Source: Cryptomeria japonica
Lineage: Eukaryota > Streptophyta > Pinopsida > Cupressales > Cupressaceae
NCBI RefSeq assembly: GCF_030272615.1
Contig: NC_081411.1
Span: 835,438,136-835,502,135, forward strand
Reading direction: 5' to 3'
Length of the DNA: 64,000 nucleotides
Position numbers and translations under genes: made by a program. How positions within the stretch are numbered: position 1 is the stretch's first letter; every line of letters starts with the position of its first letter. Positions 11,608-24,865 of this stretch are shown here, one piece after another. The notes under the pieces are model-generated. The model was not told the DNA's origin, ran no database searches, and saw nothing but the letters and a program-made list of their open reading frames with translations.

Positions 11608-14060
11608 CTACACACACATTACATTAGTTTTTATAGTATTGAAAATTGCACACCACTACAATTTCACACTACACAAAACCTCTCCTTTAGCAAGAGAAAA
11701 GATATTGTTGATTTATGGTGCAATGACATAGAAATATCAATTCTATCAAAACATGTGCTTTATCCATTATATTATGCACAATTCAATAGATCAGTGGAGT
11801 GCTTATCTTCTTGGAATATACCAATATATCACCCTTATCAACTAGGTATGATCTCATAGATTCCATCAAACCTTCCATGTTTAAATCAAAACCTTTTCCT
11901 TTTGAAAAGAGGAAGCATAATCTCATTCACACTTTGTGCAATACACAACTCTCTTGCATTCTTTAAAGATTTTGGAAGAATCCACTATATTACAACGTTA
12001 CAACACTCTTCTAAGCTCTTGCATGGAACCCATTTGCACCATATTATTGAGTACAATCCATGGGTATATAGAGTACCATCCTTGGGAGATCATGATAGCT
12101 ACCAAGAGGGATTTTCATGCTAGGCTAGTTGTATCTTCTGTACTATGGTAATCTATACTTGTGGTTTTGATATTTTTCTATTATCATAATATCATTTAAT
12201 CTTTTTATTAGTAGCATTATTTCTTGCACTATCATTTTATCTCTCAATCTATCTATATTTCTCACTATTTGTGGAGGTCGAAAGATCAAAATGAGAGGTT
12301 GAATAAGAAAAGACCCTAAGTAGCCACCTCAACATTTCTCTTCATCTTTTTGTGTGCAAGTCCCTCAAGGTTTCTTGTAGTATTGGTGAAATTGGTACAC
12401 TTTTCCTCACTCTTGAATATTTTAAATCAATACATATGTTATTTAAATATTTAGTAATTTATGTTATTTGTCCCACTATATGCATCTATTGTAGAAATAT
12501 TTAAATAAGGAGATTTAGTATGACCATAGGAATCTTGGAGTGCTTTCATCTTCTAAGGTTCTAAAGACATGTGCTGATATCCCCTCCATCTATTGTTGAG
12601 CTTTTGATGACACTTGTTTTTCCACATCATTGGCTTCTTGTGATTTTGTGTATCAAGACATGTGCATTGTCTTCTAGATATGGCTACATGAGATGATCAT
12701 GTGATAGACATTACAAGTTTACATACCCCTAGTGAGAAATTTGATGAGATCCTCTTTGGTCACAAAAATAAAAAGGAACAAAGCTTTGGCCACAACACTT
12801 ACACTAACACTACCTTTTAACATCCAAAATCTTTAGTCCATTTCCTATCTTGATCCACATTTGGTCTATAAGCTAGAAATTTACCAACAAGGTAACATCC
12901 AAAATTTTTATAGTATGTTTAACAGATCATCTGGGACCTACACATTCAAGCCATCATCTAATTTGTAAAATTTGAGGCCCATCTTTGATAGAAGTCCTAA
13001 TTTCATTGTGGGAGATCTAAAGCCTACTAGCTTTTCAACATAAGAAGTAGGATAAAAGGAGTTAAGGCCAAAGGGTGGGGAGCTCATGTCCTTGTCCTTT
13101 TATTGTCTACCTCTCATCATAGAGGCTCGAGGGGCCAAGACTCTCGAGGATGAGTATGAAGCGACAACATTTGGTAGGGGCTCTTGATGGGGTCCCCCCT
13201 TTGTCGCGACCATTGATAGAAAACCCTCAAATGTGTAGGAATTTCAAATTTTTAGAGTGCATGCATTACACATACGATTCGTAAGTTTAAAAGAAAATAG
13301 AGTTGGTAATCCAAAGAATTGAACTTATTATCTCCTACTTGTTTGATTCCTATTTATAAGAAAATGCATGGAAATAGTTTATATTTTTACATTGTAGATT
13401 ATTTAGAGTAGTTGTTTGAAAGTTATTTATGAATGTTGGTAGTGAGTGACAATGTTGGCTTTGGTTTGCACTTACCAAAATAAAAATTAATTTATGATTG
13501 ATTCTTGCATGTAGTGGCAACATATTTTAACCACTATGGATGAAGTTTCCATCCTATTTCTCAAGTGATTTTGTTTATATTGTGTTTTGTTTTTTATTTG
13601 GTTTTTGAGTGTTGTGAGAATTAAACATAATAGGAAAATGTTGGCATTGCTTTTGTATAAGTTTGTATTTTACATGAATGTTCAATTAATTTATAATTAG
13701 ATGTATTTGCAATGTATTAAAGTGCGAATTAAAAAGATTAATATTTTCAGTAACAAGCAAATATGATTATATAATAAGAGATTTATTTTTATTAAATATT
13801 TTAAATAAATTTGAAAGTGAAAAAAAGTCTTTTAATGTTAGTTAAAAAAAATATGAATTCTTATATTTATGGATATTGAAGATGGATCATGGAGTATGAT
13901 CCAAAATATTGATGCAAACAAAATCATACACAAGGAAATCCAAAAATAAAGTAGTAATAGATATATAAGATAAATTACATAATTTGTTTCATGAAAAAAA
14001 TGAAAATTTAGATTTCTAAATTTTTGTATGAATTTTAATTATGAAGAAAATAAAATTCTA
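11608..14060. other. No gene recognised
   Basis: AT-rich DNA with short chance frames. The first part lies upstream of the exon 2 relic, but I could not identify an exon 1 relic. 13070-13200 is locally GC-richer without a coding pattern. Nothing here can be assigned to a family. Confidence 0.5.
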
Positions 14061-14070
14061 TTAATTTTAT

Positions 14071-14178
14071 ATGTATGTATACATATACATATACATATTC
14101 ATATACATATACATGTACATGTACGTGCACATGTACATGTACATGCACATGTACATGTACATGCACATGTACATATAC
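14071..14178. repeat. ATGTAC/ACATAT microsatellite
   Basis: Alternating purine-pyrimidine array of TATACATATACATATAC changing into ACATGTACATGTAC and GTACATGCAC units. Such arrays are self-complementary and slip easily. Confidence 0.95.
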
Positions 14179-14308
14179 ACAATTTTTTTTAACTAACATT
14201 TTTTTTTTTTTTTTCAGTTTTAAATTTATTCAAAATATTTAATAACAATTAAATATAAAAATAAACTATGAATTAATTTGTTTATAAATTATTATTAATT
14301 CTATTTTT

Positions 14309-14325
14309 CTTTTAATTATAAACTT
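14309..14325. repeat. 17-bp direct repeat, probable LINE target duplication (left)
   Basis: CTTTTAATTATAAACTT occurs here and again at 20552-20568, exactly outside the start of LINE ORF1. The length is in the normal range for LINE target duplications. The base composition is AT-rich, so chance is not excluded. Confidence 0.6.
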
Positions 14326-14778
14326 TTGGATTAGATATCATATAAACATTGCATAGCATCAGGAAAATTTGAGTTCAACAGTATCAAGGCACCAAGGGAA
14401 GGTGCATACACAAAAATATACAGTTAATGAGCACCTCCACTATAAGAAGATGATTACATTAGATATACTTATTTGTAACAATTTTTTTTTAGAGAACTAG
14501 GTAAATAAGATTTCAGATTTCGGTGAAGAGTTGGCTCCCAGCGGGGGGATCCAAGCCACCCACCCCAAATTTCCATCCTGCCACACTTCCATCCGACCAT
14601 CAAGTATGGCCTGTTTGTGGGGGTGAGAGGTGCGTTCATGAATCGGGTCAGCTTCCTCCCGAGTGATCTCCATGTGTATCTGTCTACACTCCATGTGCCT
14701 CATAAAGGCCATTAGTGCTTGCTCAAATGCGGCCTTGCCCGGTTCATCCCTCTCCCAAGTGAAACCGTGAGATAACTC

Positions 14779-17700
14779 TCAGATGTAAACAATAGTAGCT
14801 CCTTCCTTGATCCATCTGTCAAATTTGTCTGAGTCCAGCTTAATTACAACAGTGACCTGCATAGAGATAGAGTAAATAATGAGTCTCCTAAGAGACTCAG
14901 TGAGGTGCCTGGTGCTGTTATTAAAGATGTCATCATTACGATACTTCCAAATGAGCCAAAGAACCTCCAAAGAAAAACAAGACCAAAAGATATTTGCAAT
15001 TTTCCTACAGCCCTTGATATAGCCTAGAACAACATCTATGTATTCAATAGAATTAGATTCCAAATTTAAGCTGAACAATCTCCATATTTCTTTTACAAAA
15101 TGACATTCAAAAAATATATGTTTCACAGTTTCAGGTATTCTGCATATGTTATAGTTTAGGCAATTACCCTCCTTATCTTTTATGGGGAGTTTATTTAACA
15201 GCAGGCACTAGCCAAAGAATTTTTTTTTTGGTTCATTATGGGCAATCCAAAACTTACACAACCTATCTTTCCAGTCCTTTGGTTCCCAATTTAGACCCCA
15301 ACAACTATTAAGGTGTAGAAAAATGGTATCAGCCTTTGTATGTGAGGAATAGATGCATTTAGCTTTAAGGGCGAGGAGAGGTGTGCCATTGGCCCAACAA
15401 AGTGCAAAGAAGGGGGAGTGGAGGAGAGGGGGGTGAGAGGGGGGAAGAGTAGAAGATAAAGCCATTTTAAGAATGTTATAGGTCCTGTTCTGGGATGTCG
15501 GGATAGAGAACGTAAGTTTCAACTCCTCCCACGATCTCAATTGTCCATTCTCAAATAGCTGCTCAAAATATTTAATTCCCATATTGTACCATTTCAGTGC
15601 AGAGTAGCCTTGGAGAGTGGCTAACCGTTTTCCATTATGAAATAGATTCCACTATATTGATCTGTTATTGGTAATATGCCCCTATATAGTGCCATTCAAC
15701 TTGATAGGTACCAAGTGCTTCACCTATTCCCAAGCTTTCCATAGGGACTTAAAGACATCAGAACCAGCTGGGGATACCTCAATCTGTCCAAGAAGAAGGT
15801 CAAGAATGGGGAGATCTTTCCATTTCCTGGCTTTCTTAGGGACCGAGGATACAATATTATTTCTTACAGAATTTTCCATGGCTCATTACCTTCCATGGCC
15901 TTAAGAATCCACTTGGAGGTGAGGGAAATGCCCTATAGTTTCAGGCCTTTCAACCCCATCCCACCAAATAGCTTATGCATAGTGCACCACTCCCATTTCA
16001 CTGCATGCTGCTTCCTAGTACCCTTTCCATCTGACCATAGAAATTCCCTAATCTTCTTTTGAGCATGATTGAATTGGTAATTTCTAAATAGCCAAGTAGA
16101 TGAGAAATATATATTATATGATGCCAATATCTTTTGACACACCTGAAATCTTCCAGCCAAGGAGAGAAAGTTCTTGTTCCATTTGGAGAGCTTCTTATCA
16201 ATCTTATTCCTTACCCATTCCCACATTTCTTTTAGATTTGGAAGAACAGAGAAAGGGATACCTAGGTACTTTACAATCTGGGTAGGGCCCAACCAATTGA
16301 GAGAGAGTTTTGAAAGCCAGCCCGGGGGGTTGTCTTCCCAACAAAGGAGATTGGATTTGTGCATAACAATCTTACTGCCAAAAGCTAGGCAAAATAGATC
16401 AATATTTTTCAGCAGAGCAATAAGGTTTTCTTCTTCGAGTTTAACTAATATTGCATTGTTGTCAGCAAATTGGACATTACAAATTTCCTTTTTGTTAGGT
16501 AAGGATATACCCCTAACAGGAGGAGTGATAGAGGAGTCCTTAAGTAAGTAGAACATTTCATCAGCAACTAGGACAAATAGGGTTGGGGCTAGAGGTCATC
16601 CTTGCCTGATGGATCTAGTTAGTGTAAAATTGGAAGACCTTATCCCATTTACTTCAACTGAGGCATTGACATCACATAATAGAGTTCTGACCAGTTAACA
16701 AAATCTAGGGGGGAAGCCTAATGATTGAAGCATCTGAATGATATACACTTATTCAATTCTATCATAGGCTTTCTCAAAGTCTATGAGTAACATGGCTCCA
16801 TTTTGTCCTGATTCCTTAGCCCAGTGGAGTGATTCCCAACAGGTAATTGGTTTTCCAGTATATACCACCCTTTAACAAACCCTGTTTGAGTAGTAGTGAT
16901 AATCTTAGGCAAGATTTTCTCCAATCTGCATGCAGTCAACTTAGCTAAGATCTTGTATGACACATTCAACAGTGTAATAGGCCTCCAGTTTTTAAGTAGG
17001 GTTCTGTCACCTTCTTTAGGAATAAGCTTGATCAAACCTTGGTTAATGTTTTTTCCCAAGGATCCAATGTGTATAGTCTCAGTGTATAGAGAGTGAAGAT
17101 CATCAACAATCCATTCAATATTTTCTTTATAGAATTCTATTGGAAACCCATCAGGGCTAGGGGATTTATCATTATTGAGGGTCAATATAGCATTCCTTAT
17201 TTCTTCTTTAGAAATAGCCATTTCACGCATCCTACTATCTTCCTTATCAATAAGTTTGGGGACCAAAGACATGACTATCTTCCTAGCATTTTCTTGTTCC
17301 TCCCTAACTGGTTCAGCAGAGAATAGATCCTTGTAGAACTGAGCAAAGCACTCAAGAATTTTAGTTGGTTCAGAGAGGTTCTTATTCTGTTCCCATATGG
17401 TGTCTATTTTCTCTCTTGCTTGTTTCATTTTAAGAAGTTGGAAGAAGAATTTAGAACCTCGATCTCCAGTATCTAACCAATTTAATTTAGCCCTAGTTCT
17501 CCAGCCTTTGATTTTCTGATTTTGCAATCTTCTAAGATCAGTCTTGGCCTTAATAAGCTGATTGGTGAGTGATACGTTCTCACGATCCCCTTGAAGATCA
17601 AGCTCAACCACTCGGAGGACACTATGCAATTGTAATTCAGAGGCTCTAGTATCCTTAGCCTCCTTTTTACCCACAGCCTGGCAGAGTGAGGTCCAGGTTT

Positions 17701-18604
17701 TAACATTCTGGTTCCATCTGTTAATGTTGGACAATTGGCTATTGCCATATTTATTAAACATCCTGACAAGACACAGGGCACATTTCAGGTCATCATCCAT
17801 TAGTAGACTAGTGTTCATTCTAATGTTTGAACTAGGGTTTGGTGGGGCCACTCTACTATCAGTTATCTTTAACCCAACCATAATAGGATGATGATCTGGT
17901 AGTGTATATGGTATGACAACATATTGAATACCTTCCTCATTTTTAACAGTTTCGAAGAAGTCTTTGTTGAAATAAAATCTATCAAGTCTGCAATAGACTC
18001 TCTTATTATACTGTTGGTGATTACACCAGGTGTACCATATTGATTTATATTCTCCCTTCTTTCCTGCTAAAGGATCAATCAGTCTCATCTTGTTAACCAT
18101 CCTTTCCCACTGTATTCTCTCAGCACCTTTCCACTCAACCTTGTTTCCTCCCTATTTATCTTGTGCATTAATTACCATGTTGAAGTCTCCTCCCAAGAGC
18201 CAGGGGATGTCTTCCAAATTTGCAAGCCATTCCCACATAGCCCCTCTTTCTCGGTAGTCATTGGAGGCATAGATTGAGTAGATGCCAAAGGTGGAATTGT
18301 CATTCTGTATGATAGCCCATACTGCCCTTTCACAAGGGGATTGTCCCCATTTAGTGACCTTATTCGCCCATTTAGGGTTTAACAAGATTGCAGCTCCACC
18401 TTTTCCTTTAGGGTGATTGGTGTAGAAGGGAGTGGCCTCCCTCCAGATGGATTTTAGACCAACTTCTAGGGTAAATCCCACTGATTTTAGCTCTTGGAGC
18501 ATAAGGCAATCAATGTCCTTGTGCATATTTAGAAATCTTTTGACTACATATTTTCTGTCAGGGGCCTCAAGTCCCCTGATGTTCCATGGGATGGTTTTCA
18601 ACAT
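14779..18604 (-). pseudogene. LINE ORF2: endonuclease, reverse transcriptase, zinc knuckle
   Basis: The N-terminal exonuclease-endonuclease-phosphatase domain (18604-17950) has the WNIRGL start, LQELKS, and GGDFNMV motifs. After a TAG at 18152 it continues in frame with WYTWCNHQ and the YCRLDRFYFN segment. The RT fingers and palm follow: SPSPDGFPIEFY near 17150, LIPKEG, NWRPITLLN, TQTGFVKGWYI. A frameshift near 16850 leads to LLIDFEKAYDRIE and a stop at about 16750. The catalytic FADD box reads FADN (near 16470), removing a metal-binding aspartate. The zf-RVT segment HIFFECHFVKEIW lies at about 15090-15126. At least two frameshifts and several stops make it dead. It would have nicked target DNA and copied its own RNA. 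Confidence 0.88.
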
Positions 18605-18606
18605 TA
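18602..18606 (-). promoter_or_regulatory. TAATG stop-start junction between LINE ORF1 and ORF2
   Basis: The ORF1 stop TAA (18606-18604) and the ORF2 start ATG (18604-18602) share one base. Overlapping UAAUG is the known arrangement for termination-reinitiation coupling in the insect LINE SART1. Whether it works that way here is inference. Confidence 0.8.
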
Positions 18607-20541
18607 GGAGGTTAATTCAGGAGTGTCCACTAGGGATTTAAACCCCTCGAAGCACTTAGGCCATTCCTCAGGTTTAGAAAGGTGACTGGCATCAAAGGCC
18701 ACTGTTGAGAGTGGTCTACCTCTTTTCTTCCTAAGTTCAGATAGCTGCTCGGGTCCCAATGAGTCCTTCCTAACTGAAGTCTCTTTAGCGGCCTTAGGAG
18801 ATCTTTTCCTCCTTTTTTTCTTAGATTTATTTCCAGCTAGGTCTTCTCCCTCATTATTAGTTCCAAAATCAAAAGCTCTAAGATCTGGGAAAAATGGATT
18901 ATCCCCATCATTGTTGGTAATCACAACTTCGTCAGACTTCAACCCAGGTCCAGTACCATGATCTTTCTCTAGAGGTTGGTCGGAAGGGGGAACGGTAAGC
19001 CCCATTTCCCCATCAATGTTATCAGATGTCAGCTCAAGGGGTTTGGTGGGGTGTGGTGCTTCCTCACCCCCATCCTCGATCTCCAAGGGAGTATTTGATA
19101 TTGGAGGACTGCTCATCTCCCCAGGAAGGTTGTAATTACCCCTACATTCAGATCCCTGAGGGGGTTAACTAACAACATCGGTAGCATTGGTGGTATCATG
19201 AGCACCACAATCCTCCCCTTCAATCAACTCTTGGAGGAAGGGCATGGTAAAGGATTCAATCTCCTTTTTTTGGTTACTTATTGATAATTCAAGTTGTTTT
19301 CTGTGTTCTACAACCATTTTCAATTTTTCCAGGACAATTTGTTGTGCATTTTGAGTTCTGGGTCCACCTTTATTAGTGGAAACTTTAGCTATATCAGACA
19401 CTAGTGGATTAGAATCATTCACAGCCAAATTAGCCTTTTTCAGGGCCATTTGATACTTGAGTAAAGATTCGGCAATCAAGGGAGGAGCACTGGATGGATT
19501 AGGGCAATCTTGTGGGCGACATGGTGGGGGATTAGGTTCGAGTGGAGGTGGTGGGTTAGTAGAGTTAGGCTGTGTATTGATGGATGGGCCAAGAGATGAA
19601 GGTTCAAGGTGTACTAGGTGGGGAGTAGGGGCAGTTTGCTTAGGGTTCGAGGGGTCTTCCGAGGCCGAGTGTAGATGGTTTCGAACAGAGGTTCTCTTGG
19701 AAGAGGTAACATTTTTCCCTCCTATCAGAGGGCATTTTTTAAGGAAATGCCCACTTCTTCTGCATTTATGACATGCATTAATTCCCCCCAAATACTCTAA
19801 GGGACATGAAAATAACTGGTTTTCAATACATATATCTATTCCAGAGGGGAAAGTCGAGCCAGGATTGAAAGCAATGAGTACCCTCGCATCCATATGGGGT
19901 AATAAGGCAGCATAAGAGTCAATTTTAGTTACTTTGCCTAGAGGTTCGGTAATTTTTGTAATATAGTTCCATAAGAATGGGGGAACATTTTTAATAACTA
20001 CCCATTTAGGGTTAGAGAGTGCCATGATGTCCTCGTTACATGCAAGAGGGGTCCAAGGAATGACCTTAAAACAGGCATTTCCTACATTCCAAAATTGTTT
20101 ATCGATAACTTTCCTCTGCGTTTCTTTATCATTAAAAAAAATAAGGAATAACCCTTTTTGCAACATTCTACAGAAAGAAAAATGAATGCCAAGTTTTGTA
20201 CACCAAGTATCTTGAAACCATCTATTCAAATACTGCCTAGACGACATCCTATCTACATCAAGGGCTTCTAAAACAATCGCAGAATCCCTAAGCCTAGAAA
20301 TTTCCTTATAAATGCAATCAGTCATAGAAGAATTAGGTTTAATGACAACTCTTGAAGCCGAGGCAACCTCACCTTCTTCGCGGGCTTGGCTTGCTGCTAC
20401 ATCATGAGGGACCTCTGGTTCAAATTTCGCCTCGTCTGGGAATGTCGTGCAGAGCCCTTGAACGGCTTGGCAGAATGTTTTTTTCCCACCGTTAATGCTT
20501 TGGTTGGTATTAATTCCAACCCCATCGCTATTCATCTCCAT
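18604..20541 (-). pseudogene. LINE ORF1 (DUF4283 / CCHC gag-like)
   Basis: Nucleic-acid-binding ORF1 protein of an L1-type LINE, about 645 codons from the ATG at 20541, with one in-frame stop (TAA at 19165-19167). The first 200 residues match the DUF4283 pattern (…VDRMSSRQYLNRWFQDTWC…). A single CCHC knuckle, C-HKC-RRSGH-FLKKC, follows near 19730-19780. The second half is Pro/Ser-rich and ends in a basic stretch (KKKRRKRSPKAAK, then RKKRGRP) that could bind RNA or DNA. The start at 20541 is only about 10 nt inside the proposed element end, so either the 5' UTR is very short or the element is slightly 5'-truncated. An alternative upstream start at 20595 would lie outside the target duplication and is rejected. 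Confidence 0.85.
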
Positions 20542-20551
20542 TAATGGAGGC

Positions 20552-20568
20552 CTTTTAATTATAAACTT
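20552..20568. repeat. 17-bp direct repeat, probable LINE target duplication (right)
   Basis: Same CTTTTAATTATAAACTT as at 14309-14325, starting immediately upstream of the LINE ORF1 region on the minus strand. Confidence 0.6.
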
Positions 20569-20960
20569 CAACAAAATGTCTTTCAATATAAACAACCACT
20601 TATTTATTTAAAATATCTTTCAATATCTTCAATAATCTATTTAAATATACAAACTATTCAACTACTTAAAAAATATTTTATTTACGGTATACATAAGCAA
20701 ATTTTAAATTTATTTAAATCTTACCCTTGAAAACACAGCTGCTTCTGCTGATTGCTACAGATCTTACAAATATTCATATGTAATATATATATATATATAT
20801 ATATACTCTATTATACCTCTGCCACAGTCAATATTAAGGAGATAATACGGCAGAGATGATGTTACATGTCGGTGGAGTGAACACCTCGTCCACTTCCTTC
20901 AAATCTTCCAAATTGTGATAGAAGAATCTTCTGATTAGAAGAGTTTTTTTTTTTTAAGAG
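20569..20960. other. AT-rich spacer downstream of the K+ channel gene
   Basis: Contains an (AT)n microsatellite at about 20784-20805 and a T-run near 20946-20955. No coding signal and no K+ channel exon homology is seen, so the expected 3' exons of the channel are not here. Confidence 0.6.
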
Positions 20961-21100
20961 AAGTGATGATTACTAATTAAGGAAAAGAAAAACATAGTTG
21001 AACTTGAGATCAAATCTGAAATAGTTTTTTGAGTAAAGTGATGATTATAATTAAGGAAAAGAAAAACAGGGTTGAACTTGAGATCAAATCTGAAATAGAT
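20961..21100. repeat. Tandem duplication covering the K+ channel stop codon
   Basis: Two units (20961-21035 and 21036-21100) share AAGTGATGATTA, ATTAAGGAAAAGAAAAACA and TTGAACTTGAGATCAAATCTG. The inner unit contains the last codons and the stop (21084-21086). The end of the present reading frame therefore lies in recently duplicated DNA. Confidence 0.85.
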
Positions 21101-24100
21101 TTGTCATGACTATTTGCTTGTCTTCAACATACGATTCCAACATTCCCTCTAGTGCTTTGCGCCCAAGCACTAGAAGCTCTGAAACCTTGTTCGTTCTTGC
21201 CCAAAATGGTTGAGGCCTATTACATAACACTCCATATTCTCCAAAGATATCACCCATATCCACTTTTTCAAGCTTCTGAAATTCAATGCCACTCACTTGT
21301 TCATCAACTCCTCCGCTCTGAACTATTAATTCCTGTGAAATAAATAGCATTAGGATTCAATTATAAGCATAATCAGAAGTAGAAGGATTAAATGTGAAAA
21401 AATTGAAGCAGTTATCCAAAGAAAAAGAAGGTTGTGAAATATGATACCACTGCTCCCGAGACAATAATGTAGAGATTTGTGGGTGCCTCATTTTGCAGAA
21501 TAACATCATGTTTGGCAGGAAAATAGACAACTTGGATCTCTGATACCTACAAATAAATAATGAATCATTAGGCTAAGTTTTGTGAATTAACTTACATGTT
21601 TTGTGAATTAATCATACTCAAACTTACCAACTGGAGCAGCAAACTGTAGGAAACACCCTGAAATAGATAAGTTTTCTCTAGTATAGGCAAAAACAAGTAC
21701 TGACGAATGTTCAAACGAAGGCCACTTGAGAGAGAGTCGAGTATATGTTCTTGTTGATATCCTTCACTTCTGAATTTCAAACACAAGAAATCTATTATCT
21801 GATTCTGCAATTCCTCCGGAAGGTTGTTTCTCGACGCACAGTTTGAAGCTGCTGTAACCATGCTCCTCTGCATTAATAACAACATTAAACAAAGAAAAAA
21901 GAAACTCAACAATGGTCTTATTTGGCTTTCGATTCTCAATCATCTAAACAATTCAAAACTCAAAATGTGCTGTTTAAATCTATAGATTGAAATCATTTTC
22001 GAAAGGAGAACATTTTAAAATATTCAGGACTTACAAATCTTCTGGTCCTACTTGAATCTTGCACAATGAGGTTTGTCATGTTGCCTATCAAGTAAGCACT
22101 GAGACCCAAACTAAAAATCATGTAAACTGAGTCAAAAATCATCTCGGGGACATTCTGGGGATGAATATCTCCATAACCAACAGTAGATAGAGTATTGAGA
22201 GCCCAGTAAATTGCAGCCACATAACGCTCCCACAGACTGATCTCACTAATATTAGAACTAATGGAATTAGCAATCCATGTGTTGTGGGGTTCTTTGTAGC
22301 GTGATGCAATCAGATGAAAGCAGCACCCGGCACAGTGTATTGAGAAAAAGGTTGTCTGCAAAATGTACATCTAATCAATTCTTCATGCTTTTATCACCAG
22401 TGTTTCCAATATGGAGACATTTATTAACTAATCTTACTGAAACTAGTACAAATGAATACTCAGGGAATGCCCTACAGAAATGAGCTTAGCACATCGAAGC
22501 CAGAAATAATTTATTCTGATGTCCTTTTCAAGCCTGCCACAGACAAGAAAAATCAACGATCAGTTGATTTTTTTTCATTTTATTTCTTCTAGACATATGT
22601 CTTCTACATTTGGAGGAGATTGTCTGTTGTAAGGTAAGAAAAAGGTGCCAGTTTTGGGAATGGAGAAACGAAAAAACATTGGTATACCTGGCAAAGAGAG
22701 CACTGACTTTTCGCAGTCGCCAAAACCTCAGTATGTGAAGCAAATTAAATGTTAAACCCGAGGCATACTTCCCTGTAAAGAGTAGAGCAAGAGCTTGAAA
22801 TGGTATAGTTGATGACACATCGAAGATGAACCATGTCGACAAATACCTGCAATTCACTTCCATTATTGGATGAGAAGTAAAATCTTAACATAGATAGAAT
22901 AAACTTGTATTGATGAAAGGCCTGTGATATTGTTTACTTGAAAGCGATTTTCTTAGGATCGTCTACGAGCAAATATGTGTGCTTGTCCTCGTAAGCCACC
23001 AGAAATGTCAAGGCAATATCAATGGTGAAGAATACATTGATGATATTATTGAGCGTAGAAAGAAGTGGAATGGGTTGTAGTAAGAATCCTGCTTCGAAAG
23101 GTGAAACCCAAGCAGAGTATATCACCCATGGGATTAGAAAATTCTGCCACCACCTGCACATCCATTACTATTGCCATATCAGTGAAATTAGTGAAATTTT
23201 CTCACACTTGTTTTGTTGGCTTCATTTGATAAGGAGATGTTTTTGATTAAGCAAGCAGCACAGTAGGACAGCAAAAGACAAGTCAAGAAACATCAAAATA
23301 CCAATTCAAATTCAGAATGGTTTATAAAATTGTTTCAATGGTTTCTATTCTACAGTAAAAAGGTTTTTTTCCTTTTTTTCTAAACTTCTTTTCTTGAAAC
23401 AAGAAAAATACATAAGATCATATAGAGAGTCCTCTTCCAGTCCCAAAGCTTTAAAAGAGGAATCCAACATTGAACTATCCACAAGAGATTTCTCTTTATT
23501 GTCTTCTTTCTCCACCTCCTCAAAGGAAATAATAGATTCCCTAATTGTAGGAGTATGATCCATTTTTCTTCAAATTAAATGGTGTTCTTATTGTTTAACC
23601 CACTTCAAAACAATAATGACAAATAATAGAAGAGTCTTCAAACTCAATCTACTGCACCCAAACTTCATATTTAAAAAATAAAGTAATCTGATTAGAGAGC
23701 ACCTTGTTTTTCTCCACAGACACAAAATCTTAGAAACAACAAACACTTTTGAACTATCATCATTCCAACCATATTTATGATAAGAATACTATCATTCTTT
23801 TTAATTTGCAGTCTCACTTTTAACAATGAATTGTTTAGAAAGATAATGGTTCTTTAAAATCTATGGTGAATAAAGAGCTTACATGATTTATACACCGGAT
23901 AAAGGAAAGGTAATGGAATTTGTCTTCAGTCTTGAGCTGTATTATTGTCTTATATGCCTTACCACTACATCATTTCAACTCAATTTTTTTTATTATGAAC
24001 CTATTCACACTTTACAAACAAATAAGTTTACAGACAGCAAGCCTATTCATAATAAGTTATCTGCATCTCTATAGTGAAATCACTCAAGTAGCTTATCTCA

Positions 24101-24400
24101 ATTCCATGTAGTGCATATTCAATTCTCCTCGACCACCCTTAAATGTTTTCTGATTTGTCTGTTTTCTAAGGAGCAAGAAATTTAACCAACACTACAAACC
24201 AATAAAATAGATGTTAAACCATGAATGCAATAAAGTAATAAGTACCTGTAACGAAAGTCATAGGGAGAAATTATATGTCTACCAAGCTCCCTTGGTGCTG
24301 GTTGTGAGCTTCTGCCATAGCCTCTGGGAAGGCTGTGTAACTGCTGTAGTATTGATTCGTTTGTCCATCCCACCCTACGATGCATCTCTATTTGCTGCAT
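21084..24400 (-). CDS. Shaker-type inward-rectifying K+ channel, KAT-like, short form
   Basis: Voltage-gated plasma-membrane K+ channel subunit; family members assemble as tetramers. Exons: 24246-24400, 22938-23153, 22688-22846, 22476-22533, 22035-22355, 21628-21867, 21448-21546, 21084-21332. All introns are GT-AG. The total is 1497 nt, 498 codons plus stop, with no internal stop. Domains: N-terminal IISPYDFRYR; S1 (WVIYSAWVSPFE); S2; S3 (YLSTWFIFDV); S4 FWRLRKVSALFAR with spaced Arg/Lys; S5 (SIHCAGC); pore with STVGYGD (exon 5); S6; C-linker; cyclic-nucleotide-binding fold ending GDIFGEYGVLC and FWART. KAT1-like wording (KLIS, IHCAGC, YLSTW) favours the KAT group over AKT1; no ankyrin repeats are seen. 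It stops just after the cNBD, about 170 residues shorter than typical KAT proteins, lacking the C-terminal KHA region. A LINE lies just downstream. Start: first ATG of the exon 1 frame. Confidence 0.9.
23154..24245 (-). other. Intron 1 of the K+ channel gene
   Basis: 1092-bp intron with GT (next to 24246) and AG (next to 23153) edges; all other introns are 95 to 300 bp, except the 115 to 170 bp ones around exon 4. A 72-codon minus frame (23345-23563), acidic and Glu/Ser-rich, is unrecognised and not needed for the channel. The length may reflect an old insertion, but no element termini are seen. Confidence 0.7.
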
Positions 24401-24865
24401 AAGTAATCAATACTCCTGGAAGATTGATATGAAGTTTCCAGAGTCTAAAATAAGTTTTTGTTTATTCAAAAGTTGTGTTCAAGTTTTGTGAAGTTTTCAG
24501 ACAACAGTGCTCTTAAACTTTTATCAGACTAAAAGAAGATGATGAATTGCATAACATGAGGCTCTTCATATAGATACTCTTTCCATAACCTATTGGAATA
24601 CTAGACAACACAAATTGATTGAACTTATGGGTTAGAATTTATGTTTTGACTAGAAAGCATGAGAAGCCTAGGTGAAAGAAAAAGCTGAAGTGAACCCAAT
24701 TAGAGAGATCGTTAATGGCGTTTATGGAGTTCGAATTGGAGGCACTGAAACCTTTTTACATTAGTTACTTGGGTAAGTTCTAGTAACTAAGAATCCCAGA
24801 GTAAAAACAAGCAGAAGTCCATGGACGAATATGTAAAAAGGATAGTGTTTTGGAAAGTTGTAACT
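24401..24865. other. Upstream flank of the K+ channel gene
   Basis: This would contain the promoter and 5' UTR. I see no secure TATA box position or upstream exon. No long frame is open. Confidence 0.4.

Larger units (their letters stand above)
14326..20551 (-). mobile_element. Nearly complete, inactive L1-type LINE
   Basis: Minus-strand order: ORF1 (20541-18604), ORF2 with endonuclease, RT, and C-terminal zinc-knuckle region (18604-14779), then a 3' tail. The element is about 6.2 kb and flanked by a 17-bp direct repeat. No long poly(A) is at the very end; a short A run lies inside at 14481-14491 on the minus strand. Several stops and frameshifts are present, so it cannot make its proteins. 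It lies less than 600 bp downstream of the K+ channel stop codon. Confidence 0.85.
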